Shown: positions 34,754 through 43,090, numbered from the stretch's first letter. The stretch: 64,000 nt of DNA from Streptomyces sp. NRRL F-5727 (GCF_000719555.1 NZ_JOGX01000001.1:186001-250000), one strand, 5' to 3'. Numbers and translations are program-made. Notes: a model not told the origin generated them from the letters alone.

Positions 34754-35614
34754 ATGACCACACCCCACGTCCTGGTCGTCGGCATCGACGGCGTCCGCCT
34801 CGACCTGCTACCGCTTGTCCACACCCCCCACCTCGACGGACTCACCGACGCCGGCTTCCTCGCCCCCGTCCACATCGACGAGGCCACACCGACGATGTCG
34901 GGCCCCTGCTGGGCGACCATCGTCACCGGCGTCGGGGTGGCCAAGCACGGCGTCTGGGGCAACCGGCTGGACGGCAACCGCCTTGACGTCTTCCCGGACT
35001 TCACCACCCGCCTGGCCGCCGAGCACAACCGACGCACCTTCGTGGCCGGCGGCTGGGCCCCGCTCTTCCTCGCCCAGCAGGGCGGTCCGCTCTTCACCGC
35101 GCCCAGCAGACTCGCCTACGTCGCGCCCAGGGCGGACACCCCCTCGGCCTGGGAGGAGTGCGACGAGGCCGTGACCGCCGAGGCCGCACGGGTGCTCGGC
35201 TCCGGCGAGGACGTGGACGCGTGCTTCGTCTACCTCGGTTCCCCCGACGAGACCGCCCACTTCCTCGGCTGCGGCCCCGAGTACAGGGAAGCGGTCGAGG
35301 CGGCCGACCGGCGCCTCGGACAGCTCCTCACCGCCCTGCGGGAACGGCCCGACGCCTCGGCCGAGGCATGGACCGTCATCGTCGTCACCGACCACGGCCA
35401 CCGCGACGAAGGCGGCCACGGCGGCCGCAGCACACCGGAACGCACCGCCTGGATCGCCACGAGCGGCCCCGGCATCACCCCCGCGGACACGCCGGAAAGC
35501 CTGCGCCACGCCGATGTCGCCGCCCACACCTACGCGGCCCTGGGCATCACGCCCGACCCCCACTGGACACTCGACGGACGCCCCTTCCCTTCTCTCGCAC
35601 CGCAGACCGTCTGA
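34754..35614 (+). CDS. alkaline phosphatase superfamily phosphodiesterase
   Basis: This 286-residue protein is of the type I phosphodiesterase/nucleotide pyrophosphatase class. It has the N-terminal metal-site aspartate in VVGIDGVRLD, a nucleophile loop ATPTMSGPCWATIVTG, FVYLGSPDETAHFLG, and the C-terminal metal ligands in VVTDHGHRDEGGHGG. There is no signal peptide, so it is intracellular. AAGGA lies about eight bases before ATG 34754. It is downstream of a GH36 gene in a glycoside locus, so a sugar phosphodiester or nucleotide-sugar substrate is possible. Confidence 0.86.
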   Translation: MTTPHVLVVGIDGVRLDLLPLVHTPHLDGLTDAGFLAPVHIDEATPTMSGPCWATIVTGVGVAKHGVWGNRLDGNRLDVFPDFTTRLAAEHNRRTFVAGGWAPLFLAQQGGPLFTAPSRLAYVAPRADTPSAWEECDEAVTAEAARVLGSGEDVDACFVYLGSPDETAHFLGCGPEYREAVEAADRRLGQLLTALRERPDASAEAWTVIVVTDHGHRDEGGHGGRSTPERTAWIATSGPGITPADTPESLRHADVAAHTYAALGITPDPHWTLDGRPFPSLAPQTV

Positions 35615-35644
35615 AACGACCGGCCAGCAAGCGGTTCCGGGGCG

Positions 35645-36652
35645 TCACCCCGACCGCCGACCGGGAAAGGAGCCGGTTGAACCACCGTCCGACGGCCCGG
35701 AGAAGGCATGTCCGAGAGCAGGTCGTCCTCCTGCGGCGCGGTAAGTGCTGGGGCTTCGGCCCCTGTGGCGCTTGAACGCGGCGCTGAAGCCGAAGGCGTC
35801 CGCATAGCCGACGGACCTGGCGATCTGCGCTATGCCGAGGTCGGTGTCGGACAGCAGCGCCTCGGCCTCGTCCATGCGGCATTCGGTCACATAGGAAAGG
35901 GGCGGGCAGCCCATGAGATGGGTGAAGCGCCTGGCGAACAGCGCCCGGGAGACACCGGCCCGAGCGGCCAGGGCGGCCACCGTCCAGGGCTCGGCGGGCC
36001 GGTCGTGGAAGGATTTCAGGGCGGGCGCGAGGACCGGGTCGGCGAGGCCCCGGTACCAGCTGGGCGCGTCGGCACCCGCCTTGTCGAACCAGGTACGCAA
36101 CGTGCACACCAGCGCCCAGTCGAGGAGCCGGTCCATCATCGCCTGCGAACCGGCCGAGAGACGGGCGGCGTCGGCGGCGGCCGTCTCCAGCCAGGCACAG
36201 ACCTCGGCGTCCTCCTCGACCACCAGGACGGCCGGCAGCGCACGCAGCAGCCGTTCGTGACGGTGGCCCGAGGCACGGTAAGCGCCCACGATCAGCGCAG
36301 TCGCCTCCTCCGATTCGGCGCCCCACCGAATACCGCCGAGCTCCTGGGCGCCGCACCCGGCGCCCTCGGAGAAACAGGAGATCTCGTACGCGACGTGGGA
36401 GCTCTGCAGGGTGGCCGGGTGGTCCACGAGGTGGAAGGGTCCGGGGCCGCGCACGACGGCGGTGTGTCCCGCGCCCATCGTCCGTTCCGTTCCGTCGGGG
36501 AGCGCCAGGACACCTCCGCCTCGCATCACGCTGATCATGGTGAGCAGCGCGTCGTCGGCGAAGCGGACGGCCCACGGCACCGTCAACACGGCGTGGCTGA
36601 CGACCGACCCCTCGGCACGGATGCCGCTCAGCAGCGAACTCAGAGGATCCAT
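35645..36652 (-). CDS. AraC family transcriptional regulator
   Basis: This 335-residue protein has an N-terminal cupin-like sensing domain of the cupin_6 type (MRGGGVLALPDGTERTMGAGHTAVVRGPGPFHLVD) and a C-terminal pair of AraC helix-turn-helix motifs (VAALAARAGVSRALFARRFTHL and IAQIARSVGYADAFGFSAAF), at about residues 225-320. ATG 36652 lies seven bases after TACGGT on this strand, so the message may be leaderless; an 18-residue N-terminal extension is possible but has no ribosome site. It is divergent from the quinone reductase gene and is its likely regulator. Confidence 0.87.
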   Translation of the reverse strand: MDPLSSLLSGIRAEGSVVSHAVLTVPWAVRFADDALLTMISVMRGGGVLALPDGTERTMGAGHTAVVRGPGPFHLVDHPATLQSSHVAYEISCFSEGAGCGAQELGGIRWGAESEEATALIVGAYRASGHRHERLLRALPAVLVVEEDAEVCAWLETAAADAARLSAGSQAMMDRLLDWALVCTLRTWFDKAGADAPSWYRGLADPVLAPALKSFHDRPAEPWTVAALAARAGVSRALFARRFTHLMGCPPLSYVTECRMDEAEALLSDTDLGIAQIARSVGYADAFGFSAAFKRHRGRSPSTYRAAGGRPALGHAFSGPSDGGSTGSFPGRRSG

Positions 36653-36661
36653 GGGAAGCAC

Positions 36662-36711
36662 CGTAGACGATCTCCTATGTTTCGGAGCGGTTCTCCCATG
36701 GATCATCTACG
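36662..36711. promoter_or_regulatory. candidate AraC-type operator in divergent promoter region
   Basis: CGTAGACGATC (36662-36672) and GATCATCTACG (36701-36711) are inverted 11-base arms matching at 10 of 11 positions, with a 28-base spacer. They lie between the AraC start and the reductase start, and the left arm overlaps the AraC -10. Confidence 0.5.
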
Positions 36712-36767
36712 TCGTCGCGGCTGAACTGGACACGTACATCGGACCGCCGAAACAGCCGGGAGACACC

Positions 36768-37448
36768 GTGACGCAGCACCACAGCCGTACCAGGACAGCC
36801 CTCGTCGTCGTCGCGCACCACCGCACCGATTCCCTCACCGCGCACACGGCCCGCCGTTGCACCGCCCTCCTGGAAGCCGCCGGCTACCGCGTCGACCTGC
36901 TGGACCTGCACGCCGAGGGGTTCGACCCCCGGATGAACACGGCGGACCAGCCGGACTGGGGCAACCGGGAGAAGCGGTACTCGGAAGAGGTGCACGCCCA
37001 CATGCAGCGCATCCTCGACGCCGATGTCGTCGTCGCCGTCTTCCCGGTGTACTGGCAGAGCGTGCCCGCCGTCCTCAAGGGCTGGATCGACCGCGTGTGG
37101 AACTACGGGTTCGCCTACGGCCGCAGCAAGCCCCGCCTCGCGGGCAAGCGCATCCTGTGGCTGGGCCTGGCCGGCGCCACCGCCGACGATCCGATCGTGG
37201 CCGGCATGCAGACCGTCCTCGAAACCAACCTGAACGAGGGCATCGCTTCCTACTGCGGCTTCTCCCGCTCCACCGTCGGCCTGCTCACCGACGCGGAGGA
37301 GCGCCCTCAGCGCGTCGACGCCGACGGCAATCTCCTGGTGGGCGACGTGATTACGGGCGCGGAGCGCGAGGCGCAGTACACGGCTTTCGACCGGCGCACG
37401 CGGGAGTTCGTGGCGGCCTTCGTCGCCGAGGAACTCGCAGCGGCCTGA
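36768..37448 (+). CDS. NAD(P)H-quinone oxidoreductase, flavodoxin-like fold
   Basis: This 226-residue protein is a Flavodoxin_2/MdaB-like FMN or FAD enzyme that reduces quinones with NAD(P)H. It shows ALVVVAHHRTDSLTAH (phosphate-binding loop after strand 1), the characteristic VVVAVFPVYWQSVPAVLKGWIDRVW block near residue 90, and WLGLAGAT later. GTG 36768 has GGGAG five to six bases upstream. AraC-linked reductases of this type are often switched on by quinones or electrophiles; that is inferred from family, not visible here. Confidence 0.87.
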   Translation: MTQHHSRTRTALVVVAHHRTDSLTAHTARRCTALLEAAGYRVDLLDLHAEGFDPRMNTADQPDWGNREKRYSEEVHAHMQRILDADVVVAVFPVYWQSVPAVLKGWIDRVWNYGFAYGRSKPRLAGKRILWLGLAGATADDPIVAGMQTVLETNLNEGIASYCGFSRSTVGLLTDAEERPQRVDADGNLLVGDVITGAEREAQYTAFDRRTREFVAAFVAEELAAA

Positions 37449-37568
37449 CCGCGAGCGGCGTATGGCCGTGAGTCAGGGAGCGTACGGCCCGGGGCCACGG
37501 CGAAGCCGGCGACAACGGCTCCGGCGCCGCCCCTGCTCGGACGCCGTCCGCGGTGCAAGCAGCACTTG

Positions 37569-37604
37569 CCGGTGGCCCGGCCGGCCTGCCGGCCGGGCCA
37601 CCGG
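37569..37604. terminator. 36-base perfect inverted repeat (bidirectional terminator)
   Basis: CCGGTGGCCCGGCCGGC at 37569-37585 is followed by CT and then its exact complement at 37588-37604. It begins eight bases past the stop of the small minus-strand gene and is 120 bases after the reductase stop. Confidence 0.8.
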
Positions 37605-37611
37605 GGGCGCG

Positions 37612-37779
37612 TCAGTGTGATCTGCTCGTGAAGGCGGCGGCGTTCAGTTCGGCCGGCAGCACCTCGTGCAGCCGCTGCCATGCATTTTTCCAGCGCCGCC
37701 GCCGAACGGAGACGGCGTCCTCCGGGACGGGGGCGAAGTCGAGGCGCAGTCGGCGTCCAGCCGGCCGCGCAACCCGCAC
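37612..37779 (-). CDS. small basic protein of unknown function
   Basis: This short frame encodes a 55-residue arginine-rich protein (RVARPAGRRLRLDFAPVPED, then RRRRWKNAWQRLHEVLPAEL). Support comes from three points: GAGGGA a few bases before GTG 37779, G/C-rich third positions, and a perfect hairpin starting eight bases after the stop. An upstream GTG at 37845 would add 22 residues but has AT-richer codons. I do not recognise the family. The helix WKNAWQRLHEVLP with the basic run could bind nucleic acid; that is a guess. Confidence 0.45.
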   Translation of the reverse strand: MRVARPAGRRLRLDFAPVPEDAVSVRRRRWKNAWQRLHEVLPAELNAAAFTSRSH

Positions 37780-37994
37780 GTGTCCCTCTTTTCGCGACAG
37801 ACCAGACGCTAGCGAAACCTCCCTTGGAGCCGGGGGATTCGACAAAGCACGCCCTGCACCCGACCAGCCCTGGGCGTGACACGCTGACCAGACCGGTCTG
37901 CTTCACCTACTCGCCACCGGAGGGCAAGGTTCACGGATGCCCGAGGCGTCACCTTGCCGCGGAACGCGTCCGGAACGGACCCCGCCGCGATGGG

Positions 37995-38023
37995 TTGTCA
38001 GGTACACCCTCAGCTCCTACAGT
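37995..38023 (+). promoter_or_regulatory. promoter of the GH12 cellulase gene
   Basis: TTGTCA (37995-38000) and TACAGT (38018-38023) are 17 bases apart, close to the sigma-70-type (HrdB) consensus. Transcription would start near 38030, giving a leader of about 100 bases. Confidence 0.65.
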
Positions 38024-38038
38024 GCACCGAGCCGGGAC

Positions 38039-38052
38039 TGGGAGCGCTCCCA
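38039..38052. promoter_or_regulatory. CebR operator
   Basis: TGGGAGCGCTCCCA is an exact 14-bp palindrome identical to the CebR box through which the LacI-type repressor CebR controls cellulose and cello-oligosaccharide genes in Streptomyces. It lies about ten bases after the predicted start of transcription, a position suited to blocking RNA polymerase. Confidence 0.92.
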
Positions 38053-38130
38053 CGCCGGTGACGTTCCCGTCATCACTTCACCCACTTCTTCGATCACCAC
38101 TGTCGATCACTCTTTGAGGGAGGCTCCCGC

Positions 38131-39258
38131 ATGCCAGCGTCACCGCACCGCCTCAGCACCCCTCGTGGCCTGCTCGCCGTGTTGCTCATCGCCCTGGCCA
38201 CGGTCGCGGCACTCATGACCGCCGCGCCGGTGGCCCGGGCCGACACGCTGATCTGCGAGCAGTACGGCTCGACCACGATCCAGGGCCGCTATGTGGTCCA
38301 GAACAACCGCTGGGGCACCGCCGCCGCCCAGTGCGTCACCGCCACCGACACCGGCTTCCGGGTGACCCGGGCCGACGGGGGCGTGCCCACCAACGGCGCC
38401 CCCAAGTCGTACCCCTCGGTCTTCAACGGCTGTCACTACACGAACTGTTCGCCGGGGACCAAGCTCCCCGCGCAGGTCAGCGGTATCGCCACGGCGCCGA
38501 GCAGCATCTCGTACGGCTACGTCGCCGACGCGACGTACAACGCCTCGTACGACATCTGGCTGGACCCCACGCCCAGGACCGACGGGGTGAACCGGACCGA
38601 GATCATGATCTGGTTCAACAAGGTCGGCCCGGTCCAGCCGATCGGCTCACAGGTCGGCACCGCCACCGTCGGCGGGCGCGGCTGGCAGGTGTGGACGGGC
38701 AGCAACGGGGCCAACGACGTCATCTCCTTCGTCGCCCCGTCGGCCATCCCCAGCTGGGACTTCGACGTCATGGACTTCGTCCGGGAGACCGTCTCGCGCG
38801 GCATGGCCCAGAACAACTGGTACCTGACGAGCGTCCAGGCCGGCTTCGAGCCGTGGCAGAACGGCACCGGGCTGACCGTCCACTCCTTCTCCTCCGCGGT
38901 GAACCTCGGCGCACCCGGCACCGGCGAGCCGGGCCCCGGCCCTGCGACGGCCTGCAAGGTGACGTACGCGCCGAACGTCTGGACCGGCGGCTTCACGGCC
39001 GGAGTCACGATCGCCAACACCGGTTCGGCTCCGGTCGACAACTGGACGCTGTCCTTCGCCCTGCCCTCCGGACAGCGCATCACCCAGGCGTGGAACGCCA
39101 CCGTCCCCACGGCCTCCGGGACCGTGACGGCGACCGGGCTCGCGCACAACGCGCGGATCGAGGCCGGAGCCAGTCAGACGTTCGGCTTCCAGGGTACGTA
39201 CAGCGGCGGGTTCGCCGCGCCGTCCGGGTTCAGCCTCAACGGCACCGCCTGCGTATGA
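38131..39258 (+). CDS. secreted GH12 endoglucanase with CBM2
   Basis: This 375-residue secreted enzyme has a signal peptide (LLAVLLIALATVAALMTAAPVARA), a GH12 jelly-roll domain at about residues 38-255 and a CBM2 at about 275-375 after a short Gly/Pro linker. The catalytic glutamates are in RTEIMIWFN (Glu157, nucleophile) and QAGFEPWQNG (Glu240, acid/base). The CBM2 shows W, N and G positions of the cellulose-binding type (VWTGGFTAGVTIANTGS). It cuts beta-1,4-glucan outside the cell. GAGGGAGG precedes ATG 38131. Regulation by cello-oligosaccharide through CebR is expected from the operator upstream. Confidence 0.94.
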   Translation: MPASPHRLSTPRGLLAVLLIALATVAALMTAAPVARADTLICEQYGSTTIQGRYVVQNNRWGTAAAQCVTATDTGFRVTRADGGVPTNGAPKSYPSVFNGCHYTNCSPGTKLPAQVSGIATAPSSISYGYVADATYNASYDIWLDPTPRTDGVNRTEIMIWFNKVGPVQPIGSQVGTATVGGRGWQVWTGSNGANDVISFVAPSAIPSWDFDVMDFVRETVSRGMAQNNWYLTSVQAGFEPWQNGTGLTVHSFSSAVNLGAPGTGEPGPGPATACKVTYAPNVWTGGFTAGVTIANTGSAPVDNWTLSFALPSGQRITQAWNATVPTASGTVTATGLAHNARIEAGASQTFGFQGTYSGGFAAPSGFSLNGTACV

Positions 39259-39341
39259 CCTGATCCGCGGCCGGTCCGGCCCTGATCCGCCGGACCCGCC
39301 CGGCCGCCCGCGCGCCCGACCGGCGCGGCGCCTCCCCAGAT

Positions 39342-39385
39342 CGCCTGGCCCCTCCGGCGGAGTCCCGCCCCGGAAGGGCCAGGCG
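39342..39385 (+). terminator. hairpin between cellulase and LPMO genes
   Basis: CGCCTGGCCC-TCCGG (39342-39357 with one bulge) pairs with CCGGA-GGGCCAGGCG (up to 39385) around a 12-base loop. It may end the GH12 message or protect a processed transcript. Confidence 0.65.
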
Positions 39386-39398
39386 CACCATCGCACGA

Positions 39399-39440
39399 CA
39401 CCGCACCGCACCGCACCGCACCGCACCGCACCGCACCGCA
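39399..39440 (+). repeat. ACCGC pentamer tandem repeat upstream of LPMO gene
   Basis: About eight perfect copies of ACCGC lie 37 bases before the LPMO start, immediately before its AGAGGAG ribosome site. The unit is not a multiple of three and lies outside coding sequence. Confidence 0.85.
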
Positions 39441-39476
39441 AGAGGAGACACTCCCCACCCACACACAGGAGAAACA

Positions 39477-40565
39477 ATGGCTGGACGCAAGAGACGACTT
39501 GCTTCCCTGGCTGCCGTACTCGCGACCCTGCTCGGTGGAATCGGCCTGGCGTTACTCGGCCAGGGCAGCGCGCAGGCGCATGGTGTCACGATGACACCGG
39601 GCTCGCGCACGTACCTCTGCTGGCTGGACGCCAAGACCAGCACCGGCTCTCTGGACCCGACGAACCCGGCGTGCAAGGCGGCGCTCAGCGAGAGCGGCCC
39701 GAACTCGCTGTACAACTGGTTCGCCGTACTCGACTCCCACGCGGGTGGGCGCGGCCCCGGTTACGTCCCGGGCGGAAAGCTGTGCAGCGCCGGCGACCGG
39801 TCGCCGTACAACTTCACCGGGTACAACGCCGCCCGCTCCGACTGGCCCCGTACGCACCTGACGTCCGGGAGCACGATCCAGGTCAAGCACAGCAATTGGG
39901 CCGCGCACCCCGGCTCCTTCAGGGTGTACCTCTCCAAGCCCGGCTACGTGCCCAGCTCCGAACTGGGCTGGGACGACCTGGAACTCATCCAGACCGTCAC
40001 CGACCCGCCGCAGTCGGGGTCGCCGGGCACGGACGGAGGCCACTACCACTGGGATCTGAAACTGCCCGAGGGCCGTTCGGGTGACGCGGTGATGTTCATC
40101 CAGTGGGTGCGCTCGGACAGCCAGGAGAACTTCTTCTCCTGCTCCGACATCGTCTTCGACGGCGGCAACGGCGAAGTGACCGGCATCCGCGGCTCGGTCG
40201 GCACCCCCACCCCGACTCCGACCCCGACCCCGATTCCCACGCCGACCGACCCGCACACCGGGTGCATGGCCGTCTACAGCGTGACCAACTCCTGGAACGG
40301 CGGCTTCCAGGGTTCCGTAGAGGTCATGAACCACGGTACGACAGCGCGTGACGGCTGGGCGGTGAAGTGGACGCCCGGCGCCGCCACCCGGATCAGCAGC
40401 CTCTGGAACGGCGCGCTGACCACCGGTTCCGACGGCACGGTCACGGTCAGGAACGTCGACTACAACCGGACCATCCCGCCGGACGGCAGCGTCACCTTCG
40501 GGTTCACCGCGACTTCGACCGGCAACAACCATCCGGTCGGCTCCGTCGTCTGCGTCAACCCTTAG
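39477..40565 (+). CDS. AA10 lytic polysaccharide monooxygenase with CBM2
   Basis: This 362-residue secreted copper enzyme oxidatively cleaves crystalline cellulose or chitin. The signal peptide ends SAQA and the mature protein begins with HGVTMTPGSRTY, so His35 becomes the N-terminal copper ligand of the histidine brace; the second is His144 in WAAHPGSF. An AA10 domain covers about residues 35-240, a (PT)n linker about 243-258, and a CBM2 about 260-362. The CBM type and the CebR-controlled cellulase next door favour cellulose. ATG 39477 has a CAGGAG site. Confidence 0.94.
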   Translation: MAGRKRRLASLAAVLATLLGGIGLALLGQGSAQAHGVTMTPGSRTYLCWLDAKTSTGSLDPTNPACKAALSESGPNSLYNWFAVLDSHAGGRGPGYVPGGKLCSAGDRSPYNFTGYNAARSDWPRTHLTSGSTIQVKHSNWAAHPGSFRVYLSKPGYVPSSELGWDDLELIQTVTDPPQSGSPGTDGGHYHWDLKLPEGRSGDAVMFIQWVRSDSQENFFSCSDIVFDGGNGEVTGIRGSVGTPTPTPTPTPIPTPTDPHTGCMAVYSVTNSWNGGFQGSVEVMNHGTTARDGWAVKWTPGAATRISSLWNGALTTGSDGTVTVRNVDYNRTIPPDGSVTFGFTATSTGNNHPVGSVVCVNP

Positions 40566-40583
40566 CACCGCCGCCGGAGCGCG

Positions 40584-40614
40584 GCGCCGGTTCCCGCCGG
40601 CAGGGAACCGGCGC
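40584..40614 (+). terminator. terminator after LPMO gene
   Basis: GCGCCGGTTCCC (40584-40595) and GGGAACCGGCGC (40603-40614) form a perfect 12-bp stem with a 7-base loop, 18 bases after the stop. Confidence 0.85.
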
Positions 40615-40790
40615 TGCCCGCCTCGTGGCCACGGCCGTTGCGTACGGACGGCCCGCGGAAGCCCTCGGAGAACATCCTGCAGAGTTGCAGCCCCAGGAAG
40701 CTCGGGTTCTTCTGAGCGCCTCTCGGCCCCCTCATCCGGCCGCCGGCGGGGGCTCGTGTCGGTGGGGTGATCAGCACGGCGAGACGGTGA

Positions 40791-41942
40791 TCACCTGGTC
40801 CGGTCGAGCACGTACGTGAACAACCTGTCCAGTTGCTGTGCGGCGATGTGCGTGAGGGACGCGTCGCGCAGCGCGCGGCGGGCGGTGTCCAGCTGCCGGC
40901 GTGCTTCGTCGCGGGTCGCGGTCCGCCCGCCCAGCTCCTCCACGAGTGCCGCGACATGTGCGGCGGCCTCGTGGTCGAGGAGCTGGGGAGGGTCGAGCAG
41001 CGCCGCCAGCTCGCGCGAGGCCCGGCCTCCACCGGCCAGTGCGGCGAGCATCGGGAAGGTCTTCTTGCCCCTGCGCAGGTCGGCGTGGACGGGCTTGCCG
41101 GTCACCGTGGGGTCACCCCAGATACCGAGGATGTCGTCCACCGCCTGGAAGGCGAGGCCGAGATGACGGCCCGCCCGTTCGAGCGCGTGCACGGTCCGGT
41201 CGGGGGCGCCGCCGAGGACGGCGCCGAGCGCAATGGCGCAGCCCAGCAGGGCGCCGGTCTTGTGCTCGGCCATCGACCGGTACTGCTCCAGTCCGACCGC
41301 GCCGGGGCCGCACCACGCACGGCTTTCGAAGCGCAGGTCCTGCGCCTGGCCGGACACCAGCACGTTCAGGGTCCGGCAGAGGCAGCGGACCGCGGACGCC
41401 GCGTGCCGGCCCGGGGCCTCGGCCAAGGTGGTCACGGCCTGGGCGAGCAGCGCGTCACCTGCGAGAACGGCCGGTCCGGTCCCGTATGCCTTCCACACCG
41501 CCGGGCGCTGCCGACGCAGGGCGTCGCCGTCCATGATGTCGTCGTGGAGGAGCGAGAAGGTGTGCACGAGTTCGACGGCCACGGCACCGGGTACGGCCTC
41601 CGCGCCCTCGGCCCCGACCGCCTCGGCCCCGAGCACGGCGAGCGCCTGGCGCACTCCCTTGCCCTCGGATCCGCCGGGATCCGGCGTACCGACCCTGTCG
41701 GACCAGCCCAGCGCGTACGCCGCCATCTCACCGGTCCACGGATGGAGGCTGCCCACCGCCTCTACCAGCGCGGGTCGGACGAGGTCACGGCAACGCTCCA
41801 GGACACGGGTCGGCGCCGCGTCGTGGTGGACGTCATGACAGGCATCGTCACCCCTCTCGCGATCAGTGGCGTGAGCATGAGAGGACCGCACCGTGGCCAC
41901 GACCGCGACGCCCGGCGAGGACGGCGTCGGGACGGCGCTCAC
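40791..41942 (-). CDS. polyprenyl synthetase family protein
   Basis: This 383-residue protein is a trans-prenyl diphosphate synthase that extends allylic diphosphates with isopentenyl diphosphate. The first aspartate-rich motif is HDDIMDGD and the second is VDDILGIWGD, with the lysine/arginine cluster RRQRPAVWKAYG and the QAQDLRFE and HKTGALL landmarks. Product length cannot be read safely. GTG 41942 overlaps the stop of the TPR gene by four bases, which fixes the start even though the first 45 residues look poorly conserved; a GTG about 14 codons in is possible. Confidence 0.88.
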   Translation of the reverse strand: MSAVPTPSSPGVAVVATVRSSHAHATDRERGDDACHDVHHDAAPTRVLERCRDLVRPALVEAVGSLHPWTGEMAAYALGWSDRVGTPDPGGSEGKGVRQALAVLGAEAVGAEGAEAVPGAVAVELVHTFSLLHDDIMDGDALRRQRPAVWKAYGTGPAVLAGDALLAQAVTTLAEAPGRHAASAVRCLCRTLNVLVSGQAQDLRFESRAWCGPGAVGLEQYRSMAEHKTGALLGCAIALGAVLGGAPDRTVHALERAGRHLGLAFQAVDDILGIWGDPTVTGKPVHADLRRGKKTFPMLAALAGGGRASRELAALLDPPQLLDHEAAAHVAALVEELGGRTATRDEARRQLDTARRALRDASLTHIAAQQLDRLFTYVLDRTR

Positions 41943-43090
41943 CGCAGGCCCTCCACGTCGGCGGCCTGAAGCGCCTCGGCCCCGACCGACGGCAGCACGG
42001 GCCCTGCGGCGCCCTGCTCGCGGCCGCTGTGGTCCGGGAGCGGCCCGACCCCCAGTTCGACCGCTGCCTTGTCCACCATGTCCCGGGCATGCCGCAGCCC
42101 GATACGGTCCAGCGTCGAGCGCAGTTCCGCCAGGTCCGCGGCCGTGTGCGCGGCGTCGCGGCCCAGACGGGCGGAGGCCTTGACCAGCCCCAGTCGCGAC
42201 AGCGCCGTCCCGCGCGGCTCGTCCATCTCCTGGAACTCCTCAAGGGCCAGCGCGTACATCTCACGGGCCTGCTCGTAGCGGCCCGCCCGGTACAGGACGT
42301 TTCCGCGCATCTTGTGGTTGTAGGCGAGCGCGCTGGAAAGCCGCATCTCGCGGCATGCCTGCTCCGCCTGGGACAGCAACGACAGGGCGCGTTCCGCGTC
42401 GGCGTCGCGCACCGACACCACGTCCGCGATGCCGCGCAGCGCCCAGGCCCACCCGCGCCGGTCCTCGGCTCGGAACGCCGTGTCGGCCGCCTCCTCGAAC
42501 AGGGCCAGGGCCTCGTCGTATGCGCCGGTGTTGCGGTGCATCTGCGCGATGCCCTCCAGCGCCCACACCGTGTGACGGGCCTCGCCTCGGCGACGGGCCT
42601 CGGCGAGCAGCTGCTCGTGCAGCCTCCTCACCGCCGCGTAGTCGCCCTGGATGCGCCCGGTCTCGGCCAGCCCCGCCAGTGAGTAGCCGCGCACGACGAC
42701 GTCACCACCCCGCTCGCCCGTCTCGGCGGCCAGCCGCAGCAAACGGTACGCCAGCCTGAACGCACCCCGCTGTCGGGCCAGCGTGCCGCCGCTCCACAGA
42801 GCCCACGCCATGGCCCCCTCGTGGCCGGCCGAACGCGCCGCCCGGTAGCTCGCCTTCCACGCCCGGTCGGCCTCCTCGACGCGCCCGAGCCTGCGGCATG
42901 CCTCCGCCACGGCCAGCCCGCAGCGCGCCTCCTCCCTCCGGTCCCCGGCCCGTTCGGCCGTCCGCAGCTCCTCCATGGCCCGGGCCAGCACCTCGGGCAG
43001 TGAGGCGTTCACCGACAACGATTCGAGAGCCCCCTGGTACTCCGGCGCCGACGCCTTCGCCCGCCTCGTCCTGCTCACCTGACCTGCCAT
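41939..43090 (-). CDS. tetratricopeptide repeat protein
   Basis: This 383-residue all-helical protein contains about seven TPR-like helix pairs, with repeats such as GRVEEADRAWKASYRAARSAG, GAYDEALALFEEAADTAFRA and GRYEQAREMYALALEEFQEM at regular spacing. TPR arrays bind other proteins. There is no HTH, kinase or membrane segment. ATG 43090 has GGAGGG four bases upstream. It is translationally coupled to the prenyl synthase gene downstream, which suggests a partnership or shared pathway of unknown kind. Confidence 0.83.
   Translation of the reverse strand: MAGQVSRTRRAKASAPEYQGALESLSVNASLPEVLARAMEELRTAERAGDRREEARCGLAVAEACRRLGRVEEADRAWKASYRAARSAGHEGAMAWALWSGGTLARQRGAFRLAYRLLRLAAETGERGGDVVVRGYSLAGLAETGRIQGDYAAVRRLHEQLLAEARRRGEARHTVWALEGIAQMHRNTGAYDEALALFEEAADTAFRAEDRRGWAWALRGIADVVSVRDADAERALSLLSQAEQACREMRLSSALAYNHKMRGNVLYRAGRYEQAREMYALALEEFQEMDEPRGTALSRLGLVKASARLGRDAAHTAADLAELRSTLDRIGLRHARDMVDKAAVELGVGPLPDHSGREQGAAGPVLPSVGAEALQAADVEGLR

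Noticed and set aside
39399..39440. Possible CRISPR-like or regulatory direct repeat
   Set aside because: The units are 5 bases long with no spacers; it is a simple tandem repeat.
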